Shown piece after piece: positions 36,464 to 45,188 of a DNA stretch of 64,000 bases. A model generated the notes under the pieces. That model ran no database searches and was not told the DNA's origin. It saw nothing but the letters and a program-made list of their open reading frames with translations. Both the position numbers and the translations under genes were made by a program. The stretch is from Glutamicibacter sp. B1 (GTDB lineage: Bacteria > Actinomycetota > Actinomycetes > Actinomycetales > Micrococcaceae), in contig NZ_CP125942.1 of NCBI RefSeq assembly GCF_039602135.1, forward strand, positions 2,852,001 to 2,916,000, read 5' to 3'. How positions within the stretch are numbered: the first letter of the stretch is position 1; each line of letters opens with the position of its first letter.

Positions 36464-36486
36464 TTTACATATGTAAACTTTTTACA
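36464..36486. promoter_or_regulatory. Three-half-site TTTACAT operator overlapping the TetR start
   Basis: TTTACAT-ATGTAAA (36464-36477) is a perfect 14-bp palindrome. A further TTTACA (36481-36486) lies 3 bases on and forms TGTAAA-CTT-TTTACA with the second half-site. The last base of the site is the A of the ATG start at 36486. It is almost certainly the autoregulatory operator of the TetR gene. Confidence 0.7.
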
Positions 36487-37112
36487 TGAGTAAAATATCG
36501 AGCTCCAATAAGTCGCGGATTCGTTTGCTGACTGCGGTGACTCAGCTGCTTGATTCTGGTGCAGAAACCACCAAGATTACGATCACCGATGTCGTGACAA
36601 CAGCAGGGCTGACCCGCCCAACCTTCTATGCGACTTTTGACGACCTACCCGCCGCATTTGCAGCAGCCGCATTGGCCCGTCTTGAAGATGCTTTCACGGG
36701 GTTAACCAACGACCCGACGATTCCTCGCCATCAGCAGATGCGAGAGAACTTCACAGTCATCTTGATGCGCCTAGCGGAACACTCAGATTTCTTCGCTTGC
36801 GTATTGCGTGGACCAGGCAGCATTTTGGTGCAGGAGCGAGTAGTCGAGTTCGTTACCTCACGACTCCAAGCACACTCACCATTATCAACAGCGCTAGCGG
36901 CAGGAGCACTTCCGCTAGAAATGACCTCCTCAGCATTGGCTGCCGGCGTAACTTGGACCGTCATTCGTTGGCTCGATCAGGACCCTCAGGTAACCGTGCC
37001 TGAGCTGGCCGCGCAACTTAGCGAGTACTTGGAATCGGCTGTATTAAGCGGCCTCGGAAATGAACCCGCGCCAAGCGGCGCACATGAAAATACAAACGGA
37101 GTGGTGTCATGA
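36486..37112 (+). CDS. TetR-family regulator
   Basis: 208 residues. The N-terminal HTH includes ITITDVVTTAGLTRPTFYATFDDLPAAFAAA (about residues 31-60). The remainder is an all-helical ligand domain. No Shine-Dalgarno is visible before ATG 36486; the operator fills that space, so the mRNA may be leaderless or start very close to the ATG. The stop overlaps the metallo-beta-lactamase gene by 4 bases (ATGA), showing a two-gene operon under its own repressor. Confidence 0.88.
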   Translation: MSKISSSNKSRIRLLTAVTQLLDSGAETTKITITDVVTTAGLTRPTFYATFDDLPAAFAAAALARLEDAFTGLTNDPTIPRHQQMRENFTVILMRLAEHSDFFACVLRGPGSILVQERVVEFVTSRLQAHSPLSTALAAGALPLEMTSSALAAGVTWTVIRWLDQDPQVTVPELAAQLSEYLESAVLSGLGNEPAPSGAHENTNGVVS

Positions 37113-37978
37113 GTGTAAGTGTTTCAATTCTTGAGACAGGAACAATCCGCATTCGACCGTCACATCGCAATCAAAGTGCGGACAAACCGGTTCCCTTGCG
37201 CCGCGCCAAGGCGATTTTTGGTGATAGGCAATGGACACAACCCTTGCCTATCAATACGTATCGAATCCAGCACCCGGATGGACCGATCCTATTCGACACG
37301 GGCGAATCGCCCCATGCATCAAAGAAAAGTGGCCTGCCTTGGTGGCACCCGTTCTTCCAACTAAATGTCGACATCAACGTATCTCCGGATGAATCAATTG
37401 GTGCCCGTCTGGCACAACAGGGACTGGAGCCCAAAGATCTTCAGGCTGTCGTCGTTTCCCATCTACATCACGACCATGGTGACGGACTCGCCGATCTGGC
37501 CGATGCGCGCATCCTCGTCGCCGCAGAACACTGGGCAGCTTTCCGCAAGAAATTCAGCGCGACAATTCTTGGGGCAGCACCACAATACTGGCCCGAGGGG
37601 TTCCAACCTGAGCTGCTTCAACTCGAAAATTCCGCCTTAGGGCCTTGGGAGAAGACCTACCCAATCACGAGCGACGGCAGGGTCATCGGTATTCCCACTC
37701 CCGGACACGTGCCCGGCCACATGTCGGTGGTGGTATTCGCCGACGAGGCAACTTATCTATTGGGCGGGGACGTGACCTACGACCAGGAGTTACTGGATCA
37801 AGAACAAACCGATGGGGTGAATGGCGACCCGCACCTCGCTGTCGAGCAACTGCGAAAGATCAAGACATTCGCCGCTACACGACCCGTCGTGCTGCTATCC
37901 GCGCACGATCCGAACGCCGCGTCTCGGCTGAACGCCAACACTGCCTTCCGTCCGTCGGCCTTGAAGCCAACACGTTAG
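37109..37978 (+). CDS. Metallo-beta-lactamase-fold hydrolase, AHL-lactonase-like
   Basis: 289 residues with the HxHxDH motif at H118, H120, D122, H123 (SHLHHDHGDG). A downstream metal histidine lies in PTPGHVPGHMS and an aspartate in LLGGDVTYD. Length and layout match the lactonase/AttM-AiiA-like branch, which opens lactones such as acyl-homoserine lactones. No signal peptide is seen. In an operon with TetR it may detoxify or degrade a lactone that is also the TetR ligand. The true substrate is not shown by the sequence. Confidence 0.85.
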   Translation: MSVSVSILETGTIRIRPSHRNQSADKPVPLRRAKAIFGDRQWTQPLPINTYRIQHPDGPILFDTGESPHASKKSGLPWWHPFFQLNVDINVSPDESIGARLAQQGLEPKDLQAVVVSHLHHDHGDGLADLADARILVAAEHWAAFRKKFSATILGAAPQYWPEGFQPELLQLENSALGPWEKTYPITSDGRVIGIPTPGHVPGHMSVVVFADEATYLLGGDVTYDQELLDQEQTDGVNGDPHLAVEQLRKIKTFAATRPVVLLSAHDPNAASRLNANTAFRPSALKPTR

Positions 37979-38033
37979 ACGCTTTTTGAAATCTTAGGTT
38001 AGTTCCAAAGAACCCCGACTTCGACACCAAAAC

Positions 38034-38067
38034 AAAAATCTCCTGGTCGCTTGACCAGGAGATTTTT
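38034..38067 (-). terminator. Strong terminator after the tRNA-Ala gene
   Basis: Arms 38034-38048 and 38053-38067 pair perfectly over 15 bp with a 4-base loop. On the leftward strand the stem ends in TTTTTG, a classic intrinsic terminator. A-rich and T-rich flanks make it usable in both directions. Confidence 0.85.
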
Positions 38068-38075
38068 ATTGGATT

Positions 38076-38151
38076 TGGTGGAGGTAAGGGGATTCGAACC
38101 CCTGACCTTCTGCATGCCATGCAGACGCGCTACCAACTGCGCCATACCCCC
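38076..38151 (-). tRNA. tRNA-Ala, anticodon GGC
   Basis: On the leftward strand a 76-base tRNA is seen: acceptor GGGGGTA paired with TACCTCC, D-arm with AGTTGGTAG, anticodon stem TCTGC/GCAGA around loop ATGGCAT, TpsiC arm AGGGG-TTCGAAT-CCCCT, and an encoded ACCA end. The anticodon GGC reads GCC alanine codons, heavily used in this genome. Confidence 0.95.
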
Positions 38152-38342
38152 AAAAGAGTTTGACTCGCCGGTATTTCTACCGGTGAACCGAGATAAAACT
38201 CTACCGGAGGACTCGGAAAACACCAAATTGGGCTTCGGAGACCCTGATCACATCAAAGGTGTTCTAATTGTCGACCGGCAGTGGTAAGAATGATCTCGGA
38301 GCCGATCGGTTCCACCAAATTTTCAGCGAAAGGCACGATCTC

Positions 38343-38768
38343 ATGGCCATAGGAATGACCCCGTACCTTCGCTTCGCCGGTGACGCCCGCGAAGCCATGG
38401 AATTCTACAACTCAGCGCTGGGTGGCGAACTGTCGATGATGACCTTCCAAGAAGGCATGAACGACGGCAACCCAGCAACCGCGGACCTGATCATGCACTC
38501 TTCGCTTTTCATTGAGCGCGGCATTCACCTGATGGCTTCGGACACTCCTCCGGAGATGAACGTGACCGGCAATGGCGTGATCGCGTTGAGCAGCGATGCC
38601 ACCGAAGAAGCCGACGACGCAGTGCTGAGCAAATGGTGGGAAGCACTGTCCGCCGGATCAACCATCGAAATGCCACTGGAGAAGGCCCCCTGGGGCGACT
38701 CCTTTGGTCAGCTTCGCGACAAGTTCGGCGTGGTGTGGATGTTCAACATCTCCGCCGTACGCGACTAA
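38343..38768 (+). CDS. VOC-superfamily (PhnB/glyoxalase-like) protein
   Basis: 141 residues with the PhnB-like VOC pattern: MTPYLRFAGDAREAMEFYNSALGGEL at the start, then DLIMHSSLFIERGIHLMASD and WGDSFGQLRDKFGVVWMFNI at the end. These beta-alpha-beta-beta-beta units form metal-binding pockets, but the activity of this branch is unknown. ATG 38343 starts the family-like sequence; an upstream frame extension lacks similarity. Confidence 0.88.
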   Translation: MAIGMTPYLRFAGDAREAMEFYNSALGGELSMMTFQEGMNDGNPATADLIMHSSLFIERGIHLMASDTPPEMNVTGNGVIALSSDATEEADDAVLSKWWEALSAGSTIEMPLEKAPWGDSFGQLRDKFGVVWMFNISAVRD

Positions 38769-38771
38769 CAG

Positions 38772-39998
38772 CTAGTCGATGACGGTGCGTTCGTGGGCTG
38801 CGATTGCGTCGCGGCCCACGAGCAAGCCAATCTTCTTGGCACGAGCCTGAGTGATCAGAGCGATCAAGAGGCCCAGAACAGCTAGCCCGGCACCCACAAC
38901 CGATGGTGCACGGTAACCGAAACCAGCAGAAATCACCGCGGCGCCCAAGGCAGCACCCAAAGCATTGGCCACATTCAGTGCCGAGTGGTTCAGCGATGCT
39001 GCCAAGGACTGAGCGTGTGGCGCTGAATCCATGAGCAAGGTCTGCAGGCTTGGCGTTAAGAGCGAACCTACAGCTCCAAGAATGAAGACCATAATCATGG
39101 TCGGAATAATCCACGTAGCCACGGCGGCAAAGATCAGCATCGCCCCGGCCATCAGTACGCTGGAGAGCTTGATTGCACCGAAAACAGACCAGTCGGCGAG
39201 GCGTCCACCGACCAGAGAACCAACGACCATGCCCAGCCCGTAGAGGGCCAACGCGATCGGCACCAGGGTAATTTTCAGCCCCGACTCTTCGGTCAGTGTT
39301 GGGGAAATGTAGGAGTACACCGCGAAGAAGCCACCGAAGCCGACGATACCGGTAGCCATGGCCAACCACACCTGTGGGCTCTTCAGCGCAGTAAGTTCGC
39401 GTCGCACGCTAGCTCCAGGTTCGGCCTTGCGCCACGGAACGAAGAGGGTGATCAAGACCGCGGTCAGGACGCCGACCAGTGCAACAGCGTAGAACATGGA
39501 ACGCCAGCCGATTTGCTGTCCGAGCATGGTGACCAGCGGGACACCACCGACGTTGGCCACCGACAATCCAAGCATCACCCAAGCAATGGCGCGACCACGC
39601 ATGGTGCCGGGCACAAGGCTTCCAGCCAGCACGCCGGCCAGACCGAAATAGGCGCCGTGGGGTAGCCCGGCAAGGAAACGGGTGATCACCATGGTGTTGT
39701 AATCCGGGGCAAACGCCGAGGAAAGGTTCGCCACAGTGAAAAAGAGGATCAACAGCTGTACCGCACGTTTGCGTGGGATTTTGGCGGCGATCGCGGTGAG
39801 TACCGGCGCGCCAACCACCACGCCGATGGCGTAGGAGCTGATCATGAGGCCCATTTGCGAGTTGCTGACACCAAGGTCAGTGGCGCCTTCTTGGAGAAGG
39901 CCCATCATCGAAAATTCGGTAACGCCGATGCCAAACCCACCCATGGCCAGGGCGAGGATCGCCAGTAGTAGTTTTCCGCCGGATAAGTAGGCAGTCAT
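38772..39998 (-). CDS. MFS transporter, DHA1-type (arabinose-efflux/AraJ-like)
   Basis: 408 residues with 12 membrane segments. The start GGFGIGVTEFSMMGLLQEGATDLGVS is typical of DHA1 sugar/drug efflux permeases. The loop AAIAAKIPRKRAVQ and segment LAGLPHGAYFGLAGVLAGSLVP follow. It exports sugars, drugs or metabolites by proton antiport. It is a stand-alone leftward gene that ends 3 bases from the convergent VOC gene. Confidence 0.9.
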   Translation of the reverse strand: MTAYLSGGKLLLAILALAMGGFGIGVTEFSMMGLLQEGATDLGVSNSQMGLMISSYAIGVVVGAPVLTAIAAKIPRKRAVQLLILFFTVANLSSAFAPDYNTMVITRFLAGLPHGAYFGLAGVLAGSLVPGTMRGRAIAWVMLGLSVANVGGVPLVTMLGQQIGWRSMFYAVALVGVLTAVLITLFVPWRKAEPGASVRRELTALKSPQVWLAMATGIVGFGGFFAVYSYISPTLTEESGLKITLVPIALALYGLGMVVGSLVGGRLADWSVFGAIKLSSVLMAGAMLIFAAVATWIIPTMIMVFILGAVGSLLTPSLQTLLMDSAPHAQSLAASLNHSALNVANALGAALGAAVISAGFGYRAPSVVGAGLAVLGLLIALITQARAKKIGLLVGRDAIAAHERTVID

Positions 39999-40141
39999 TC
40001 AGTTCTCAATTCTTGGCTGGTGCGTGATGGCGGCTTCCTCGGCGCTCTTCTTCAATGGTAGTGACTGTGGCAAATCATCGCGGTACTTCTCCAGCGGAAA
40101 ATTACGAATCCCACAGTATTTTGTGCCACTGTTTAAGTCCT

Positions 40142-41083
40142 ATGTCTCATGCATCGCCCCACCGCCTCTCGGCCTCGCTGATTATCGCGAGGATCTTCTT
40201 CATTCTGCTCTGCATAGCGCTGGCAGTGTTGATGGTATTCCACCAGCAGATCCCCGATGTCTTGGGTCTGGGTCTGGTCGTAGATAATCTTGCACCCTGG
40301 GCCGGACTTGGCATCCCGGCGCTGTTGCTCATTGCCCTCGTGGTGCGCGGCCGAGCCAGCTTTATCGGATTGCTGGTTCCGGTAGTGGTGTGGTCGGTAC
40401 TTTTTGGGCCACAATTTATCCCGTCAGCCCAGCGTGCACCGCAGGCTGCCTTGCAGATCGCCACGCAGAATGTTCATGAGTCGGCCGGCGTGCAGGCAGC
40501 TCGGGAACTGGCCGATGCCGGCGCCCAGGTCATCACGCTGCAGGAGATCGGTGAGGGGCAAGAGGATCAGATCAGCGAAGAGCTGGCGAGCACTCACCCC
40601 TACCGCTATATGGTCAGCACCGTGGGCGTGTGGAGCTCCTACCCACTGAAGAATGCGCAACCACTGGATCTTGGGCTGGGATGGAACCGCGCACTGCGGG
40701 TTGATGTGAATACCGATCACGGCGTGGTGCGCCTCTACACGGTGCATGCTGCATCGGCGCGACCTACCGGGCACGAAGAACGCGATGCCATGCTCGCCTC
40801 CCTGGCCCAGTACGTTCAAGATGATACGTCTCAAAAGATTGTGGCCGCCGGAGACTTTAATGCCACCAGCACGGACCGGCATTTTGCACCAATGGCAGCG
40901 GCCTTGCAGGAAGCAAAATTCAGTGATTGGGGTCTGGCCATGACCTGGCCGCGCTCCCCCTTCCCGGCGCTTGGGATCGACCACGTCATGATGCGCGGGG
41001 TCAGCTCCGCGGGGCTGCAACGTGCGGCCATCGGCGATTCGGATCATTATGCCCTGCAGGCCACCATCGATCTTGATAGTTAA
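40142..41083 (+). CDS. Membrane-anchored endonuclease/exonuclease/phosphatase-family protein
   Basis: 313 residues. Three hydrophobic segments (about residues 12-32, 52-68 and 72-89) precede an EEP domain with IATQNVHES, VITLQEIGEG, KIVAAGDFNAT, IDHVMMRG and the final GDSDHYAL. These hold the metal- and phosphate-binding residues of the DNase-I-like fold. The catalytic domain should lie outside the membrane, where it could act on nucleic acids or phospholipid-derived phosphates. The start at ATG 40142 has only a weak ribosome site. Confidence 0.85.
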   Translation: MSHASPHRLSASLIIARIFFILLCIALAVLMVFHQQIPDVLGLGLVVDNLAPWAGLGIPALLLIALVVRGRASFIGLLVPVVVWSVLFGPQFIPSAQRAPQAALQIATQNVHESAGVQAARELADAGAQVITLQEIGEGQEDQISEELASTHPYRYMVSTVGVWSSYPLKNAQPLDLGLGWNRALRVDVNTDHGVVRLYTVHAASARPTGHEERDAMLASLAQYVQDDTSQKIVAAGDFNATSTDRHFAPMAAALQEAKFSDWGLAMTWPRSPFPALGIDHVMMRGVSSAGLQRAAIGDSDHYALQATIDLDS

Positions 41084-41107
41084 CTTGTTAGCAAGCAAGC
41101 TAGCAAT

Positions 41108-41782
41108 CTAGCTGGCAGGCAGGCCGGTTTGGCGCAGGGTGATGTTGATGCGACCAGCACCCAAACGGCACCCGGCCGGTGCGGTACCGGGATGAATTTT
41201 GCTCACCGCGTGGTACGCAAAACGCGCCGGTCCGTCGAAGATGAACAGGTCCCCGGAAGCCAGCCGGATCTCCTGCCACGGCCGATTGCGATTTTCGGTA
41301 TTGCCTAGGCGGAAGGTTGCCGAGTCGCCGATGGACAGTGAAACCACCGGCGCGTTGATGCGTTCCTCGGCGTCTTGATGCATGCCCATGGTGGCGTGAT
41401 GATCATAAAAATTGACGATCGCGGCATCGGGAACATAGCTGGCGGCGTACTGGGCATCGCCGGTGGCTTCGGCCACGGCCTGCTGTCCTAGTCGCACCAG
41501 CCATTGTTCCATGGGTGCCACCGGTGCACCGCCGAGATCGTCGGCGGTTTTTGAATAGCGGTTAGGGCTCCAATGCCAGCCCAAACTCAGCGATTGCACA
41601 CTCATGGGATGACCATTAATGCGCGTGTGGTGCGGCGGTACCGGTCCGCGTCCCCACTGAAAAAAGCGTGCGACGATCCAATCCTGCGCGGCTGGGGATA
41701 GCCAACCGGGCAGGTGCCACGCGCCGGGACGCACTTGTCCCCCGGTGCGGGTCAAGGCGCTGTCATCAAAGAGCGAGTCCAT
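41108..41782 (-). CDS. AlkB-like 2-oxoglutarate/Fe(II) dioxygenase
   Basis: 224 residues. The iron ligands are in MGMHQDAEE (HxD) and the histidine of AYHAVSKI. The 2-oxoglutarate-binding arginine end is GRINITLRQTG. The N-terminal half shows GRGPVPPHHTRINGHPMSVQSLSLGWHW, as in bacterial AlkB proteins. AlkB repairs alkylated bases in DNA and RNA by oxidative demethylation. ATG 41782 gives MDSLFDDSAL; an upstream in-frame extension is unlikely. It converges on the EEP-protein gene with a small AGCTAG/CTAGCT dyad between. Confidence 0.9.
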   Translation of the reverse strand: MDSLFDDSALTRTGGQVRPGAWHLPGWLSPAAQDWIVARFFQWGRGPVPPHHTRINGHPMSVQSLSLGWHWSPNRYSKTADDLGGAPVAPMEQWLVRLGQQAVAEATGDAQYAASYVPDAAIVNFYDHHATMGMHQDAEERINAPVVSLSIGDSATFRLGNTENRNRPWQEIRLASGDLFIFDGPARFAYHAVSKIHPGTAPAGCRLGAGRINITLRQTGLPAS

Positions 41783-42040
41783 GCACCCAGCGTGCCCGTT
41801 GCAGGCATCGGTCGGCAAGCTCCTGCGTATTCGCTCACTGAATTTGGCAGGTTGCCGGCCTCGTGCCTTGCAACAGTATTGACGTTAATGACCTTGTGTT
41901 TCATCGCGCCGACTCGAACATTTCCAAAAGGTTAATCTTTGGGCTAAAACCGAGTTATTCCGTTTGAAACATTTGCGATACCTACGGGAAAAGCGCGGGC
42001 TCTACGCTGATAAGCACCCACTTATTCCAAGGAGCATCCC

Positions 42041-42082
42041 ATGTCATTCAGGGAAAACCAGCAAGGATCGCAGCAATCATGA
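42041..42082 (+). CDS. 13-residue leader peptide ORF upstream of cobA
   Basis: ATG 42041 follows AAGGAG (42029-42034) and encodes MSFRENQQGSQQS, ending TGA at 42080-42082. This stop overlaps the ATG of the uroporphyrinogen methyltransferase gene (42079). cobA itself has no good ribosome site outside this ORF, so translation of cobA is probably coupled to it. The gene could be a true leader or the remnant of a longer upstream gene; its sequence is not recognised. Confidence 0.55.
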   Translation: MSFRENQQGSQQS

Positions 42083-43098
42083 TCGGCATAGACCTCGAAC
42101 TTTCCTCCTGCGTCGTGCTGCTCGCTGGCGACAAGTCCGCTAGTGAGACCACGGCCGAGCGCTTACGTGCCGAAGGCTGTGAGCTCCTGCTCGCACAAGA
42201 TGCGCCCCAAGCGATGGCCTACCTCGAGCAGGCAGGGCTACTGGTGATTTGCGATCACGATCCGCAGCGTTTTGCTCCGGTGCTCGCCGCGGCCAAGATC
42301 CCGGTGTTGCATGCCACCCCGGCAGAAAGCACCGGTTCGATCACCTTGCTCGGTGGCGGTCCGGGAGCTCTGGATTTGATGACCCTTCGCGGGGTGCGAG
42401 CCCTGGCCGAAGCGCAGGTGGTTTTCGCGGACCGGCTCGGGCCCAGTGAGCACCTGGCCCTGCTGGCTCCACAGGCAAAAATCGTTGATGCCGGCAAGCT
42501 ACCGGGGCATCACAAACTCACCCAACGGCAGATCGAAGCGCAGATGATTCAGGCCGCGCGCGACGGTGCCAAGGTGGTCAGGCTCAAGGGCGGGGACCCC
42601 TTCGTGTTTGGTCGTGGCTTTGAAGAAGTGGCCGCCGCCACCGCTGCCAACATCCCGGTGCACGTGATTCCAGGGTTGAGCTCCTGCATCACGGTGCCTG
42701 GCGCTGCCGGCATTCCGGTGACCGCGCGCGGTGTGAACACCATGTTCACCGTAGTCTCTGGGCACGACCCGCTGGGCGAAGATCAGCTGCGGCAGCTGAC
42801 CCAGCTCGGTGGCACCATCGTGATCCTGATGGGCATGGGAACGATCGAAGCGACCGTTGCCGGCTTGCAGCGCGTGGGAATGAGTCGGGACATGCCCTGC
42901 GCCATTGTGCAATCGGGAACCACCGAGGTGCAAAGTACCTCGCACGCACCACTGTGGGATCTGGCCGCGGCGGCGCGAGCGCATTCGAATCCGGCGGTGA
43001 TTGTAATTGGTGAGGTCGCTGCCCTGCCGCAGACCCTGCTGGCCCAGGCGTCGGGGGCCAGCGCCGAAGCCGGAGCACTATTGGAGGCAGCCTCATGA
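42079..43098 (+). CDS. cobA: Uroporphyrinogen-III C-methyltransferase with vestigial N-terminal domain
   Basis: 339 residues. The SUMT domain runs from about residue 87: TLLGGGPGALDLMTLRGVRALAEAQVVFADRL, the VVRLKGGDPFVFGRG motif, and PGLSSCITVPGAAGIPVTARG. It methylates uroporphyrinogen III with SAM to precorrin-2, for siroheme or cobalamin. The first ~85 residues look like a reduced CysG N-terminal Rossmann half (VVLLAGDKSASETTAERLRAEGC) but lack its NAD motif, so dehydrogenase activity is unlikely. The stop overlaps the uroporphyrinogen synthase-regulator gene by 4 bases. Confidence 0.9.
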   Translation: MIGIDLELSSCVVLLAGDKSASETTAERLRAEGCELLLAQDAPQAMAYLEQAGLLVICDHDPQRFAPVLAAAKIPVLHATPAESTGSITLLGGGPGALDLMTLRGVRALAEAQVVFADRLGPSEHLALLAPQAKIVDAGKLPGHHKLTQRQIEAQMIQAARDGAKVVRLKGGDPFVFGRGFEEVAAATAANIPVHVIPGLSSCITVPGAAGIPVTARGVNTMFTVVSGHDPLGEDQLRQLTQLGGTIVILMGMGTIEATVAGLQRVGMSRDMPCAIVQSGTTEVQSTSHAPLWDLAAAARAHSNPAVIVIGEVAALPQTLLAQASGASAEAGALLEAAS

Positions 43099-44192
43099 TT
43101 GTTAAACCCCTAACCGGTTTCCGTATCGCGGTGACCAGTGATCGACGGTCGAGCGAACTCATCGAGGCCTTTGAACGACGTGGAGCCGAGGTCACGCACA
43201 CCCCGCTGCTGCGACTCGCTCCCCTAGATGATGAGCAGCAGCTACTGGCGCAGACCCATAAGCTGATCGAAGCCCGCCCGCAGATCGTCGTGATCACCAC
43301 GGCCTACGGGCTGCGGCGTTGGCTGGATACCGCCGAAGCGGCCGGGATCGGCGACGATTTGATTACCGCGTTCAGCCAGTCGCAGTTATATGTGCGCGGT
43401 GCCAAGGCCCACGGTTCGATCCGCGCCCTGGGGCTGGAACCTGCCGGGGTGGCCAAGGATGGGCGCAGTTCTTCGCTGCTGGAAATGCTGCATGGCAAGC
43501 TTGCCGGGGCCACGGTGGCCTTGCAATTACATGCGGATTCCGATCATGGCCTGCCGCAGCAACTTCGTGAGCTCGGCGCGCGTCGGGTGATTAAGGCCGA
43601 GCCCTATCGCTGGCAGGACACCAGTAGTGACGCCGGGATTTCGGCACTGGTGGAGGGGTTGTGTGCGGCGCACTTTGACGCGGTGACCTTTACCAGTGCC
43701 CCGAGCGTGCATGCCCTCTTTGCTGCGGCGAATGCCCGTAATCGGCTCCCGGCCTTGCAGCGTTCCTTGGCCGAGCGGGTGGCCGTGGCCACCGTTGGGC
43801 CAGTGACCGCTTCGCCGCTGGAAGAAGCTGGCATCAGCCCGCTAGTTCCCGAACGCCACCGCATGGGAGCGATGATCGGCCAACTGGTGGAGCATTTGGG
43901 GTCGTTGGGGACCTTGCAAGCACAGACCGTGCATGGTCAGGTGCAATTGCGTGGGCGTACGCTATCGATCGAGGACCAGAATTGTGAGTTGACTCCGGGG
44001 CAGGCCGAATTGGTGAGGGCTTTGATCGAGGCCGGGGGCAGTGTTCTCTCCCGTGATGAGTTGGGCGCGGCACTGCCGGAGGTCAGTTCGCGTCATGCCT
44101 TGGACATGACGCTGAGCCGTCTGCGTAGGGCCTTGCCACAGCCGGAAATCATCACCACCGTGATCAAAAGGGGTTACCGGCTGAACGTTTAG
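43095..44192 (+). CDS. Uroporphyrinogen-III synthase fused to an OmpR-type winged helix
   Basis: 365 residues. The first ~260 form a HemD-like domain (FRIAVTSDRRSSELIEAFERRGAEVTHTPLLRL, VTFTSAPSVHALF, ERVAVATVGPVTASPLEEAG). The last ~100 are a response-regulator-type DNA-binding domain (LTPGQAELVRALIEAGGSVLSRDELGAAL, HALDMTLSRLRRAL, VIKRGYRLN). This fused form is known in actinobacteria, where it is often near siroheme or nitrite genes. It may both bind tetrapyrrole substrates and regulate transcription; the sequence alone does not decide whether the synthase is active. Confidence 0.88.
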   Translation: MIVKPLTGFRIAVTSDRRSSELIEAFERRGAEVTHTPLLRLAPLDDEQQLLAQTHKLIEARPQIVVITTAYGLRRWLDTAEAAGIGDDLITAFSQSQLYVRGAKAHGSIRALGLEPAGVAKDGRSSSLLEMLHGKLAGATVALQLHADSDHGLPQQLRELGARRVIKAEPYRWQDTSSDAGISALVEGLCAAHFDAVTFTSAPSVHALFAAANARNRLPALQRSLAERVAVATVGPVTASPLEEAGISPLVPERHRMGAMIGQLVEHLGSLGTLQAQTVHGQVQLRGRTLSIEDQNCELTPGQAELVRALIEAGGSVLSRDELGAALPEVSSRHALDMTLSRLRRALPQPEIITTVIKRGYRLNV

Positions 44193-44238
44193 TGGTGCCG
44201 GTGAGCTTTTTGCGCTCGGGATGCCTATGATCGAAGCT

Positions 44239-45147
44239 ATGGTTTCAATTCAGGTTGCCGGCGAGGCATTGGTCGACATCTATAATTCTCAGGCGCATCC
44301 CGGGGGATCCCCGCTGAATGTTGCTGTGGGATTAGGCAGATTGGGTCATGAGGTGGAGTTATCCACCGAAGTTGGTTCCGATGAGCACGGTCAGCTGATC
44401 GTGGAGCATCTCAAGGCTTCGGGGGTGAAGCTGAGCGAGGGCTCCGTGTCCCAGTCACCGACTTCCACAGCCACGGTGGTACTCGATGGTTGCGCCAATG
44501 CCAGCTACGAGTTCGAACTGAACTGCACCATGGGGCAGCTGGCCCTAAACGACGCGCAACTCTTGCACACCGGATCCATCGCAGCCTTCCGCTCCCCGAG
44601 TGCCCAACAGATCATCGAGCTATTTGCTGCAAGACCTGCCGGGCAGCTACGCAGTTATGACCCGAACCTGCGACCTGCCTTGGTCGAAAATCGTGCGCAG
44701 GCCATCGGCAATGTTGAGAAGCTGTGCTCGTTGGCCCATGTGGTCAAGCTCAGCGATGAGGATGCCATGTGGTTATACCCGGGTTGGGATACCGACCGGG
44801 TTCTTGAACATCTGTTGAACCTCGGCGCTTCCTTGGCGGTCATGACCTTTGGTGCCCGCGGCTGCGAAGCCCGCACCCGGCATTGTGAGGTGGCGGTTGC
44901 CTCGCGCTCGGTGAGAACCGTCGACACCATTGGTGCTGGCGATGCCTTTATGGCTGGATTATTGCACGCCATCGCCACCGGGGATCTGGCACAGAATCTG
45001 CTAGCTGGCGAGAAACTAGATCGTGGGCAGTTGGAGGCCGCCTTGGAGCTGGCCACCGCTTGTGCTGGGATGACCGTTGCGCGCGCTGGCGCCAACCCGC
45101 CAACCCTAGAAGAGTTGCAGTCCTTTATGGCCAAAACCATCGCCTAG
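44239..45147 (+). CDS. PfkB-family carbohydrate kinase (fructokinase-like)
   Basis: 302 residues with the PfkB signatures: AGEALVDIYNSQAHPGGSPLNVAVGLGRLG near the start and DTIGAGDAFMAGLLH (catalytic aspartate) near 230-245. It phosphorylates a sugar, probably fructose, using ATP. It resembles the fructokinase at 62959-63915 in order and motif wording (VKLSDED, TIGAGD), suggesting a paralogue. Start MVSIQVAGEA at 44239 is used; ATGs at 44221 and 44227 are alternatives. It precedes the IclR gene on the same strand. Confidence 0.85.
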   Translation: MVSIQVAGEALVDIYNSQAHPGGSPLNVAVGLGRLGHEVELSTEVGSDEHGQLIVEHLKASGVKLSEGSVSQSPTSTATVVLDGCANASYEFELNCTMGQLALNDAQLLHTGSIAAFRSPSAQQIIELFAARPAGQLRSYDPNLRPALVENRAQAIGNVEKLCSLAHVVKLSDEDAMWLYPGWDTDRVLEHLLNLGASLAVMTFGARGCEARTRHCEVAVASRSVRTVDTIGAGDAFMAGLLHAIATGDLAQNLLAGEKLDRGQLEAALELATACAGMTVARAGANPPTLEELQSFMAKTIA

Positions 45148-45188
45148 GGTTGCATACTAGAATTCCCGATTCACCCTAAGGAGGCTTG

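Noticed and set aside
38076..38151. tRNA-Ala gene as an integration site for a mobile element
   Set aside because: I found no integrase and no second copy of the tRNA 3' end in the window.
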